NCBI GenBank assembly: GCA_034509425.1
Contig: JAVTVJ010000294.1
Coordinates: forward strand, 1,171,694-1,235,693
From: Eopsaltria australis
Taxonomy: Eukaryota > Chordata > Aves > Passeriformes > Petroicidae
DNA length: 64,000 bases
Reading direction: 5' to 3'
This document shows positions 49,776 to 61,502 of the stretch, piece after piece; the stretch's first letter is position 1; the number at the start of each line of letters is the position of its first letter. Under the pieces are notes generated by a model. It was not told the DNA's origin and did not search any database. It saw only the letters and a list, made by a program, of their open reading frames with translations. The position numbers and the translations under genes were made by a program.

Positions 49776-50523
49776 TTAAAGGGACACTGTCAAGTAATCG
49801 AGGTGAAAAATACGACTTTGCCTTAAGCTGCTAAACTCCATCTTCAACGCTGCAGAATGGCTGCCGTGTTCAAACACAGAGGCTGAAGTCTGGCACCTAC
49901 TCTGGCCCAGAAACACCTGACGTGTGACAGCCTGACTGCCAAAGCAGCTGGCAGCCCAGGTTTGCCCTGTCTCCACAGAAGGTGTGATAGGTGCTGCTAC
50001 GATGATGGAGGGCAGCTTCATTCAGCCATCGTGCAATGTTGCTTGGCACTGCTGCTAAATGGATGCGGTTTGGCTGAAGACATTCTCTTGATTTTGGGGG
50101 GAGCTGGGTTCAGGCTTGATCACTGTGGGGTCATTGTTTTGGGATAGCTGAGCTTTTGCTCCTCAATTAGCTAATCTCTGTATTTTTAGGGTTCCTGCTC
50201 TTATGCTTCCTCTGTGGCAGCTGCAAAATAATTCAACCCCGTAGAGTTGGGACATACCCTCCATAGAATGAGGTCAGTCAGCAGGAAATCAGAAATATGG
50301 ATTTCCTCCTGTCGCAGAAGAAAGGTGCAGAGGAGAAGGACAGGGATGGTGAAAGGAATGGGGTGAGTGGAGAGAACCATACATGCCCAAATGGAAAAGG
50401 ACAAAATCGGTAGGGAAAGAAATTTTATTTTCAAGCTTGTAAGAGAATATTACAAACAATGGAGAGTAAAAAAAGCCCAAACCCTAAAAACTATTTAAAA
50501 AGTACTTGACAGTGTCCCTTTAA
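49776..50523. mobile_element. TTAA-flanked inverted-repeat element (DNA-transposon/MITE-like)
   Basis: A 21-base sequence at 49776-49796 recurs as a perfect reverse complement at 50503-50523. The outermost four bases on each side are TTAA, which would be the target duplication. The remaining 17-base arms (AGGGACACTGTCAAGTA) would be the terminal inverted repeats of a 740-bp element. TTAA duplications are typical of piggyBac-type elements; a Harbinger-type reading with a shorter duplication is also possible. No transposase frame is visible inside. An AATAAA for the - strand lies within it at 50424-50429. Confidence 0.6.
50424..50429 (-). terminator. MARCHF4: Candidate proximal MARCHF4 poly(A) signal
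   Basis: This TTTATT is the first canonical AATAAA met on the - strand after the MARCHF4 stop codon, about 1.4 kb downstream. It is followed by a T-rich stretch (GATTTTGTCCTTTTCC). It lies inside the inverted-repeat element. Confidence 0.5.
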
Positions 50524-51371
50524 TATCCACAAATGATTCAGCCATTGTGCATTGAAAGAGAATGTTCCTGAAGAGCAACCGATACCTTCGAGGATATATC
50601 CCAGAGAAGGAGACTTATTAGAAGTGCTACACAGTCAGTCAGCAACTGTGCTCCCTCTTCAGACTAACTCTCTTTTGGATGATTGAATGGAATAGACTCT
50701 GTAATAAACTAACAGACTGGATGTGAAAGGATCAGCCTACAAGACTGAGTGAGACTGTTGCAAATTGAGCAGCAGGGATACAGACACCAAAAAAAAATGT
50801 ACATCTCTAATGCATGAGTGTCTGAATCAGCAAGGGAGCAGAAACCCACCAAAGATGGGTCAGCTTCTTGTGATTAGAATAAAATGGAAGGAAACTAACC
50901 TGGAATGTCTGCATGGAAAATTATGTGCGTGGGTGGCAAGGTTTGGATGCTGGATTTGGGGTTATGAAGGCATGAATCACACCAGTACTTGTGCTTGAAA
51001 CACCTGCGGAACATTTGTACAAAATTTGCCAAAAAATGCCGAATAAAGGTCATGGAGCGCCCTCCCCCCTCCCAGTTCTACCCTCACAAACCCCTTGTCA
51101 GGAACATTATGAAAAAAACAGGCTTCTTGGTGAAATTTGGGTATGCCTGGATTTTGTTAAGATTTTCTTAGTGAGATGATTCAATCTCTCTTCTGTAAAT
51201 CAATACTGAAAAATTCCCACCTATTTCAATTCCGGTACCCCATGGTAAATCAAACAAGGCTCCAGTGACTCATGAAACAAAACAACTCATAGCCCTGGTT
51301 AATTGGAGTCTGGAAAATAAAAACACGCCAAACATTTCGTTCCCTTCCACGTTTTTACAAATCTCACACTA

Positions 51372-51405
51372 CGTGTGTGTTTGTGTGCGCGTGCGTGTGT
51401 GTACG
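51372..51405. repeat. TG/CG alternating microsatellite
   Basis: Nearly unbroken alternation of purine and pyrimidine (GTGTGTGT...GTGCGCGTGCG...GTGTGTGTACG). In the MARCHF4 sense it is a CA/CG repeat. Confidence 0.85.
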
Positions 51406-51530
51406 GGGGGTGTGCACAGAGCGTCACCTATTCCAGGTAATAGGATTTGTAAGACATGCTAAACCGTCTGTTCCTCTGCTTCCCCAGAACTCTGCCTACT
51501 CAGTTTGTAGTCTGTATTGCACTTGTTTTG

Positions 51531-51758
51531 TTGGTTTTTTTTGTGATTTGTGTTGTTATTTTTTTCTTTTTTTTTTTCTTTTTTTTTAAACAGGCTGGAA
51601 AACATTAACCTCTTTAGCATGAGTGTGCAGCTCTCCCTCCACCTGCTTTTTTCCTCAGCTGGCCAGGTGCCGCCTCTTATATCTTGTGCAGTTACTGAAA
51701 AAAGAAAAGGAGAGAAGAAAAAAAAAAGAAAAAAGAAAAGGAAAGAAAAAGAAAAAGG
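51531..51758. repeat. Facing T-rich and A/G-rich low-complexity tracts
   Basis: A T-rich run (51531-51587, broken by single C or G) is followed after about 110 bases by an A-rich run with scattered G (51698-51758). The two tracts are largely complementary to each other. Confidence 0.85.
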
Positions 51759-51831
51759 CACACCATGCTCCTCTGCTTTATGAGTTCTTTGTCTCCTCCG
51801 CTTCATGTTAAGGCCTCCTGAATTCCTCGGC

Positions 51832-52193
51832 TCAGACCGTCGTGACCCTCATGACGAGCTCTCTGTTACTACTAGACTGACTCCTCTGTTCGTGAGGCCT
51901 CAGGTGGCTGAGTATATGCAGGATGGTATAAGCACAGTGGTGGTCAGAGAGGGTGCCTGTGGCATGGCCGGCAGCCCGTGCCCCGCTGTCGGCTGGAGCG
52001 GAGTTAGTGGCTGTACCACCAGTGGAGGACGAGTGGGTGTTTTGGGAGGAGGGGCGCTGATTTGTCCTGGTCCCTGTTTTTTGCTCCTCCATGTCCTTTG
52101 TTTTGTCATAGTTCAGCACTTTCCACTGCTGATTGACCGCCTGCCACCGTTTAAAAATCCGGTAAACCGAGGGCCCTTCGTGTATTATTAGAC
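51832..52193 (-). CDS. MARCHF4: MARCHF4 terminal coding exon (membrane RING-CH E3 ubiquitin ligase)
   Basis: On the - strand a CTCCAG acceptor (just above 52193) opens an exon that completes a split codon and encodes 119 residues to a TGA. It begins LIIHEGPSVYRIFKRWQAVN, then QQWKVLNYDKTKD, and contains HHCAYTILHILSHLRPHEQR before the end RELVMRVTTV. This matches the C-terminus of vertebrate MARCHF4: the end of the second membrane span, then the cytosolic tail. MARCHF4 is a Golgi/endosomal ubiquitin ligase that lowers surface levels of membrane proteins. The Ser/Thr/Ala-rich middle of the tail diverges from human. The final T-T-V fits a class I PDZ ligand. The RING-CH domain and first membrane span lie in exons beyond the window. 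The gene is convergent with XRCC5, matching human synteny. Confidence 0.95.
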
Positions 52194-52209
52194 CTGGAGG
52201 GAAGGGGGA

Positions 52210-52555
52210 AAGAAATAAACATAAAACACAAACAAAACTTTAGAAAGAACCATAAACCTACCCCAGCATCTTTCCCCAGTTAGCTGGTTAAGCTCAGCTC
52301 TCCTTCAGCCAGAGCTTTTTCAATGATAAATCCTGTACTTTAATTACTGCCAGGCAGAGCACTGGTGCTCCTCCTCTGCTGGATCCCTTTTCCCCTGAAT
52401 TAAAGTTTTATCTCAGCCATCGATAAACGGATCGTAAACGGAGCACAGTGAGTTATGCTCTTACAGCAAGAGAGTATCTGTTTACCAACAAATGCCCAAG
52501 GTTTATCTCTCACTGGGCTAATTTTGCATGCTGCATAGCATGATTCACCGAGCCC
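52210..52555. promoter_or_regulatory. Candidate intronic regulatory block with FOX-type motifs
   Basis: Just inside the intron, next to the MARCHF4 exon. It contains CGATAAACGGATCGTAAACG (two near-copies of an ATAAACGG/GTAAACGG core), TGTTTACC, CTTTAATTACTG and GCATGCTGCATAGCATG. GTAAACA-type cores are forkhead sites. Inferred from motifs only. Confidence 0.3.
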
Positions 52556-54524
52556 AGGCGTGTGTTTGGAGGGGGTGTAGCTGGAGCTGACGTGTCAGTG
52601 ATGGCTGCTGCACCAGCACCGTGTGTGTGCACAGCCCGTGTCTCTCCCCACACACACAGCAGCACAGCTGTGCACATGTGGAGGCCAGAGGCAGCAAATG
52701 AGTGGAAAAAGAGGTCTGTCTATACCTGTAAGTGGTTTGTTATCCAAGGCAAAGTTTTGCTCCTCTGCAGAGCAGGTACCTCATTGAACGTCACTGCCTC
52801 CTTTCCAGGGGAGCTCAGCACGCTTGACAGAAAGGGCAGAGGAGCTCCCAGCGTGTGCAGAGTGTGCAGGCAGTGCCTGTGTCCTGCTGCCCACCCACAC
52901 GCACGGGGCTGATGGCTGGGGATGGCTCTGGGCTGTAGGACACTGCACTGCTAATGGGCTCTGTGTTCATAAGAGAAGGAGCAGCTCAGGCCCCTCAGTA
53001 ACCCAGCAGTTATCTCATCTCCCAGCTGTCTCCATCATCCTCCCCACTCCTGCATGAGGACTAAAGAATTAAATAATTTTAGTTGCTTGGATGATGACAG
53101 TACTTGAGCATTAAGCTCTGCTATCATCATTGAAGTTGCCAGACTCTGGCTAGACCCTTTGGAAGCACTAGGTCTAGCAGTGGCTGCAACACAATTCTTC
53201 TTCTCCACTGAGGCTGGAGGAAGCTGCAACACCTTCTGTAGACTGGCTTAGCTGGCACACTGCAATAAATCTCACAGGCTTTGTTAGAGAATGGGATTTT
53301 TGTGGAATGAGGGGAGTCTGAGTGTCCTTGCTTTGCAGCCATCTGTCTCTTAGGAAAGTGCCTTTGTGTCCCATGTAACTGGAGCCAGACCAGCAGGCAG
53401 GACTGGGTGAGTTAGCACATGGATGGCTTCATTGTCCTTAATGATGATGGCTTCACCATTCTGGATCAGGATCAAGATTATCAAAAACATTTCTAAGAAG
53501 AGTAGCTCTCTTGCTTTCCTGTTGCAAGCATAAAACCACAAAAACAAGACTCACAAGAATCAAACCCATGCCTAAACGAAGGGGCTGACTTGACCAACAA
53601 TGTGTAGAGAGATGATGAGCAGCACAGAATAAGGTGGTTTACAGCTATTCCTGATTAATCAAATGCCACAGCTTTATCCACCACCTACCTTTTCCAGACA
53701 GTTCTAGTTTCTGATGGCAGATAATTACTGGAGGAAACCTGTGCCACATCAGACCCCAAAATATCTGAAGGTCATCATACCCTTAGGGCTGATTTCCCCA
53801 TTATTCACTGATGGGATGCAGCCATTTGGTTTCTGAGGATCAGCATCTGATATCAGAGATTAAATCACTGCTTCAGTACAGATTGAGTTTCCAGCCTCCC
53901 TAGTTCTAAGCATAACTAGGAGCCCTGCTGACTTGCTCACAGATTAGCTTCAGGGGGACTCTCACATTCACTGACATGGGGTGCTGAGCCTGCTCACTGG
54001 CTGTAGAAGTGACTCTACTGGATAGCTTGTATGCAGATCTTACCATTTGGGACAGGGAATGGTGTTGGGCACTACAGTATGACAGAGCTCTACCCTCTGG
54101 TTCCCACAGGCCATTGAGATTGCACAGCTGTAACCCTGCAGTGCTGCTGCCTTTTCATAACCAAACCTCATGATGTCATCACAGAAAAATGTGGGTTTTC
54201 CTCCCTGCTTTGAAACATAGTTGAGAATTCTGATGAGGTCTGATCAAAGCATCAACCATAAAAAGCAGGACTTAGGGAAAGCCTGTATGCAGATCCAGCC
54301 AAGGAGACAGAGCTTTGAAGCAGGCCTGAAGTGGATCAGCCCATGACAAGGGACATTAGACATATATTTAAATGAGCTGTCTGATCTGTACTGAATGAAA
54401 TTCCACTCTCATCAATGTTCCTCAGTGTTTCTCAGAGACCACTTTAAGCCTAGGATAAAAGAGCTGAAATCAAATGTTTTTTCTTTGGCTGTAGAACATT
54501 CTCCATAGAATCAAATCCATTCTA

Positions 54525-54650
54525 CAAAGTATTAAACACCGAGCCAGGATTGTAAATCTATTCTTAATTACCTTATCACAAATATTTAATGCGCAGCCTG
54601 ATTCAAGAGGGCTGTTTATAAATGAACGTGAGCTTGAATTTCTTTGTGTC
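54525..54650. promoter_or_regulatory. Candidate intronic regulatory block
   Basis: TATTCTTAATTACCTTATCA, AAATATTTAATGCGCAGCC and TTTATAAATGAACG occur close together with no repeat or coding signature. This resembles a conserved non-coding element, but conservation was not testable. Confidence 0.25.
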
Positions 54651-57600
54651 TTGGAGTAATTTGTTCCTGCACCAGTACTAAACTAGAGCTCTCTGTCCTT
54701 TTGCTGGTTTTTTGGGGTAATAGTCATATTCCTTCCAACTGTCACTTCATTATTTTTTTCATACTGTCTTCTCAAAGCCTTGTTTATAGAAATACTGCAG
54801 CCTGATCATATAATCCAGTTTAGGTGTCACCAATGCGTGTCTGACCAAATTCTGCTGTTATGCTGTGGGCAGTTACTGGAGCGTTTTTGAAGACCAGGGG
54901 GTTGATTATTCCAGAGGATGAGGATTTTGCCCTGTGGCCCATGTTCAATGAGATTTTTCCCAGAGTTTGGAGAACTTTTGCACCACTGAAGGATTAGGGC
55001 TGTAATTGAGGAATATCCATAAAAGGACAATATTACTCACATCCAATCTTTGATATACAGCAACTTCTGAATGCACTTGGGTGCTTATTTGTTGTCAGTG
55101 TGTTCTAAGGCTCAGGAGAAGCTTTCAAGCAGCTCTCCATGTATCCCCCACACAGGTTGCCCACAGTCCTTGAGAGCTGATGATAGCCAAGGTGAGAAGG
55201 GAAATTCCTCATCCCAAGTCAGGTGCCAGAGCTGGGGCAGGGCTCTCCTGAGCATTCCCACAGTGGCCAGACCACACCACGTCACCAAGGTGTGTGGTCT
55301 GGAGCTGAGAAGGATCAGGTTGCCCTTGTTTCATTTACTGTAAGAGAGGTTTAATTGCTCCCAACAATTGCAGCAGTATGTGAGAGATGAAATAGCTTGC
55401 TGGGGAATATTTTAAAGGCAGTTTTTTCAGAAAGTTGCAGATGCCATTTCAGAAGAAAGTATTGAGGTTTTAATGCACTTCAGCTCTTTTAGAATACAGG
55501 ATACTTGGGCCTCTTTCACTTGCAGTCACTTCTTTTACATTTTTTTAGTTGCTTTTAATTTTATTATATTCCACCTGTACTTGGCCTCATTTAACCATCA
55601 TGGTTTAGGTGCTATTAAGAATTTTAAAAGAATAGCCAAATGCTGTAGCAGTGAGCTCAAGTCCTTTGGAATGTCTTACCAAAAAATGCCCCAAACCTGG
55701 GTCTGTCTCTTCTGAAATGTAACATTAATTAATTCCCACGTTCTGTCTGCTGCTCAGTCCCTCCAGATGTGCTACTAGGAATAGACTGGCTCCCTGGTTA
55801 CAAGCCATCTGGGCTCTGTAAACTGATTTGCACTTATATTAAACAATAAGTGAACAGAATGCGGAAGAGTTATTAAAGCAAATGTACATTGCTTATAAAT
55901 CTCAAAGTAAAATATTAAAATGTAGTAAAGGGGAATGGAATGTGCAAATGAAGACCTGCTTGTTTTTAATGGGTTTAGCTGTGACCTTCTCGATTTCAAG
56001 CAAAAGAAAAGAATTTTATTTTTCTCTTTAAAAATAAAAAAAAAAAAAGAAAAAGAAACTATAAAACTGCTTACAGAAGTATCTGAGACAAAAACAAGGA
56101 AATATAATGTTCTAAACTTGACTGGTCCAAACCACTCAAGCTGCTGTGACAGCTCATAAAACTGAGAGTAGTTTTTAACTGGACTCTGTTTTACATTGCC
56201 AGAGTGAATTTTCCTTGCAGGAAGTAGCCAGAAGGTTTATTTAGTTTCCAGACTGCTGCTTTGATCTTTCCATTCTGTCACTTCTCAGGTTACATAGCCC
56301 TTTTTCACTGCAGTAAATCTGCAACAGTTAATGAGAATAAAATTTCCTCCTTCTCACTGATCACATGCTGTTAAATGCCAAACCACAGCCAGCAGCATAT
56401 TTGCAGAATTCGGCTGCACTGTACAAAAACAGCACAATCAGTTTAATCTTGTTGGTTTTGTAATTCATTTTATTGAGCTTTCCTTTTTCAAGTGACCTAT
56501 TTTATCAAGACAAGTGGTTGCAAGGCCAGATCTGGAAGAAAGATTTAAAACTGTAATAAAGTGAGGGGTGTTTTGTATGCTGGGTTTAAGCATGCTCACA
56601 GGATTCAAAATTAAACTTAAAATGAGGAGTTTTAAAAAGGCCCATATATCAGTGGGATATTTCTTGTGGTTATTATCTGAACTGAACATGTGCTCTGAAC
56701 AAATCTCTAGCATAAAAAGTAATATATCAAATTAATTTCTTTGCCAAATACTTAAAATTGTTTTGATTCTAAATTTTTTATTCTGATTCTGTGTTTATCA
56801 GCTTCAGCCATCAAACTCCAAAGACTGACCCACCCTTTTCCCTCTGGAAAACTAAGATGATGGTTTTTTAACTCTTGAGATTTAAAAAAATAACAAATTG
56901 GCTTACGGAGTTTATTTGCCTTCGGGGTTTTGACCTTTTTAAATTTTATTTTCTCCAATACTCCCTGATCAACCCTTTTGGTCTGGAAACATTTGATTTT
57001 TCATTTGTTTAATCGAAGTTGAGTTTTTTATATAATGATATTCCAAGATACAGATCTCCAAGAACAGATTCCTTGTCTGTATTTGTATCTGCCTTGTTTT
57101 CTGATATTTCCAATGTTAGTCCTAAGAAAAAAAATTAGTTAGAGACATTGAGATTTACTTTCTTCTTGATTTTCACTAAAATCATTGCTGATTTGAGATA
57201 GATCTTGACAAGATTTCATTAGGGCTCTGTGCTGATATATAAGTGTTTGAAATCAGGACATTCATCTGTGGTTAAAAAATATTTAAAGTTTCTTCATCAC
57301 TAATAACACTGCAACTGCATTTGCTGCGAGTGCTGCAAATCCTCCAGCAGAAACTTTCAGAAGTTAACTTTCAGAAAAGGCTTTGAAAGCTTTTATTGGC
57401 TGCAGCTGGAAGTCAGAGCACAACAGATTTCTTGCCTCTCCCTCCCTACTTCCCTCCAGCATCTGGACTCTCATCCCCACCGAGCTGCCCTGCAGACAGC
57501 ACCGTGTCACCAGTGCCTGTTGCTTTGGCTTCTCCAGGCTTTGCTCCACAACAGGGAACTTCTGTTCCCTTTTGTGCTGAAGCACAGAACTGAGTGGCTG

Positions 57601-58549
57601 TGCTTGGGCTTGAGGGGTTTGTATCAACATTTAAAGGGAAAATTCTCCAGCTAAGAGCACTTCAGTGCAGGGCACCAGGAAGGTGCATTTTTGCTTCAGC
57701 TGCCTATCTCTGAGTACATTCTCAGTGTCCTGCTCTGTAGTCTGGCATAGGCAGCAAGGAACACTTCCTGAGTTGAAATGAAAGGCCAGTGAAAGACTTG
57801 GAGCAGATCCTGATCTGTCAGTGACACCAGGCATCTCTGTGAAAGTTCAGCATCTTACTTTGCCTGAAGCTTTCTGTACCCAGCCTGACTCTGAGCTTGC
57901 TGGAGACAATTAAGAGAGGCGTGAAAGCTTCCCAAGCCAGGCCTATTACTAGTTCAGATTAAGGCAATGTACTCTTCAGTTTAGAGTTGACACAAACACT
58001 TTGGACTGTGCAAGGAGAGAGGGGGAGGAAAGGACATCTTGCTTTTTATTGCCTGTTCCTCAGGGCTTTTTTATTTGTTTTAGTTCTTAATTAATTCATA
58101 AGAAATGGATGTATCTAATCAGTGGGTTTGGGCAGTTGTTGAGCCAAGAGCACAGGAGATGTTTCTGTCAGGCTTGTAATGGAAAGCCAGAGCTCTTGGT
58201 TTCCGTTCCAGCTCTGTCTGTGCACTTGGCCTTTTCAGAAATCCTGTAGAGAATCACTGAGAAGCTCCCTGTCCGTGGCAGAGCTGTGAGCCTGACTGCA
58301 GGAATGCTACAGGAGCTCTCCTGATGCCCTTCAAAGGAACAACAGAGCTCCATGAAACAACTGCAGCCTTTGAGCTGCTGCTTTGCCCCCTGGCTCTGTT
58401 GGGGATTGGTTGCTTTTCTAGCAGAGCAGAAATAATCTTTTTTTTCCTAAAGAGTTTTGCAGAAGAAGAAAGTCTTTTCTGTCTGTGTCAGTCTAATTTG
58501 AATCTTCTCATTACTGTAGTTTGTCATTTGGCTGTCTTTAATGTCTGGG

Positions 58550-58690
58550 GTGTTTTCTCTTCCAATACTCCAATGGGAAACTGAGGTCATGGAGAAAAGG
58601 AGCAACTTGTCCAGGATCACACAGCAGGTAACTGACAGAGCAAGAAACGGAGGCCAAATCCCAGGCTGTGTTTGCAGAACAGGGATGGCA
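58550..58690 (+). repeat. MIR-like SINE relic
   Basis: GGGAAACTGAGGTCATGGAG, GAGCAACTTGTCCAGGATCA, CACAGCAGGTAACTGACAGA and GGCCAAATCCCAGG match the MIR segment that normally reads GGAAACTGAGGCACAGAGAG ... ACTTGCCCAAGGTCACACAG, in the right order and spacing. The 5' part of the element is not recognisable. Confidence 0.7.
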
Positions 58691-61502
58691 GGAGCTGCAG
58701 CTTTCAAGCAAGGCTTGCACTGAATTTGGCTAAGCAAGGTCATTTGTTTTTGGTTCAGTGCTTTCTTACTATTCAGTTGGGAAATACTGGTTTTTTAAAT
58801 GCTGCCTTCCCCCAGTGAATTTTGGCATGGTTATTGCTTGGTGCATAGCTGAAGCCTGACACAGAAGACACAGTGCTCATTTCTCCACCATTGTCAGCTT
58901 TCCATTTGTTTGTAATTAAATGGGAGAAACAGCAGTATTGTGCTGAGATACAACTGGGCAACAAGTCCAGAAGCAGTTGGAAACTTTAAGTCATTAAGTA
59001 CACTGAAGAAGGCTGGATCACATGGAAGAAGAGACATGATCATATCCATAAAAGCTGTATTGTGATGCACAAGGGAGCTAAAATATTATTGCACAGGTTC
59101 ATTTGGATATTTTCTGTCTTGTGAACAGATACAATATTACTGTTTAAGGGACGTTAATGTTTAATGCTAATGTAGAGATGGACTTAGGTGCTTGTTGCAG
59201 TGGGCACAGTCACAGTCCCTGCTGCAAAACTCCCCTCCTACTTGAGCTTGAGGAATAGAAAGCATGAAAAAAAAAAAAGCTTCACAGATAGGGGAGAAAA
59301 ACTTGGGGTCATGAGAGGCAGAATTTAAGAGATTTGTGGTTTACAGTTTAACGTCATTACCAGTAATGGGAGAATCTACAGTTACAAGACATTGTATAAA
59401 GAAACATTGTTTTTTTTCCTAAGGCTTCTCAGTTGTGTGGAGTTTCTCCATAACTCATGGTTTGTGCTCTTGCTCTGAAGGGCAGAAAATTTATGGTCAG
59501 TGAAGGAAAACCAGAGGTAACTGGCTTGTAGGAGGAAATGGTATCATCATCTAAATCCCTGGACTTAAAACAAGGGAAGAAGCACCAGGCCTGTGCCCCT
59601 TTCTGGTGCCCTTTACCCTGCCATGGCTGGTGTTGGGACAATGGGGTCCCATCCAGGACTCAGCTGCCAGGGAATATCAGCAGAAAGGCCACAGGGTCCA
59701 TGGCTTCAGAGGCTCTGAGCCTTGGTGTGATGGTCCCTGGTACCTGCAAAGGATTAGCTGAATGTGTCATACCTGCAGACAGCTTTAGAAGCTGGAGGTC
59801 TATGTGTGTTCTGTGGAATTCAAAACCATTTCCCACCTGCTGTGCTTGGATACACACCTTGCCTTAATACCTGCTTGTGCAGTGGGTCAAGGCCTGGATG
59901 CCCCCAGCTCCCCTGCCTTTCCATGCCTGGTCTCTGTGCAGAGCAAACCTGTGGAGGGAGGGAGCTGCAGCATTCACCAACGACTCTGCTAATTGAGCTG
60001 GCAGGGCTGAGCATCCCCTGTGTGATTATACTGCCCTGCCCTGCAGTCCTTGTCTCAGACCAGCACTCATCAACACTTCAGAAACAAACAAAAACACCCA
60101 CTGAGATGAGAGAAAAAATACAGCCTTTGCTGCTGGCAAACTTCTCTGTCTCGTTGGCAAGTGTTCTAATCAGTGAAGTGCATCTCTTTGTACAGGTTAT
60201 AATGCTGTGCTTGTCTTGAGATTAGAGACTGGTGTGCCACTCCTGAGGGAAAAGTGCAGCCCTCAGTATTCATCTGAACATGATGTGTTTTGTCTGTTAC
60301 ACGCAGGACCTTGATCCAGCATTGTGGAATACAGGGATTCATGGCATGAGAGTTTATAAGGGAATGCAGGATAGGAACTGTACTGTTACATGTAAGTAGA
60401 TCCATGGAAAAGAAAATTTAGGACTTCAGTGATGTGCAGCTGGAATTCTGAATGCCTGCCTGGGCTGAGGTGTGGATGGCTTGGGAGTGAAGACTGATTT
60501 TTAGAAGCAGTAATTGCCTGTGTATAGAGGGAGAAGGTACAGAGGAAGCAGTGGCACTGCTATGAACTGTACTGAACAAGGCTTCTGAGAGATGCTTAGA
60601 ACCCCTCTGGTTCTCACCCCTTTCTCTGATCCTCAGGAGGAGTTTTGGCAAGCTGCAGCTGTGATCAGAGGTGCCACATGTGTCAGCAGAGGCTACCTGT
60701 TCACACCTGCATGTAAACCCTCCCAGCAGCTCGCTGGAGCATGTGCAGAACTTGGGTGTGAGTCCATCATTAGGTAGGGTTGCTGATGAGTTGAAAACTG
60801 CAAGTAGTGTTTGGTTGGTCTTACCAAGGTCAGAGGATCTGCAGAATTAAAATTATATATTTATTTCTTAAAATAAAATAGGTTTTATTTTTAATAAGGT
60901 TATAAATCTTGAGGCTGAGAGCCTCTGAGACATGAGGGCTTGTTGATGCAGAGTAAGGAGGGAGGATTGACAGGGTTTTAGAAAAAGTTCAGAATGAAAA
61001 GAATTAGAGATGAAGTCTTGGCTCTGGTGGAAGCATTCTACATGTTTAGCTTACAGTTCACTTTCAGGGTGCAGTGATCCCAGGGTGCTTTAATTTTGGG
61101 CAGAAACAAATGAAACTTTGGCCCTAAAGTGTGAGCTCCTAAACTGGCATTTCACCCTCAAAGGCTATTCTGGGGCCACTGTCACTTACTCAGGCAGTGA
61201 CAATTGCTTAGAGCACACTCTGTACAACTGCTCCAGACCCATTTCCCAGTCAGTGCTTCTTACTGGGATCACTCCAACATCCATGGATCCTACTGGGGGG
61301 CTTTCAGTTGGATTTCAAGTGTTTCCTTTTGACCAAGAACCTCCCCAGTGATGCTGCACTTGCCTTTCTGAGGCTTTGCTGATGCTGGAGGAATTAATAC
61401 CTGGGAACTAGGCTGTGGTTTGAGAGCCCCTGTCAGCAGCAGCAGCACTGGTACCACCAGTGTGAGCACTGGTGTGGACAGGCTGGGGAGCTCCGGAGCA
61501 CC

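Larger units (their letters stand above)
50424..51831 (-). other. MARCHF4: Probable MARCHF4 3' UTR (minimum extent)
   Basis: Runs from the base after the stop codon to the first canonical poly(A) signal. It contains an A-rich tract (51698-51758 on the + strand), a T-rich tract (51531-51587) and an alternating TG/CG tract (51372-51405). It may extend to about 48.7 kb if the distal signal is used. Confidence 0.55.

Noticed and set aside
59764..60219. 151-codon open frame, + strand, with hydrophobic stretches
   Set aside because: Antisense in the MARCHF4 intron, with no known family. The hydrophobic stretches come from T/C-rich DNA.
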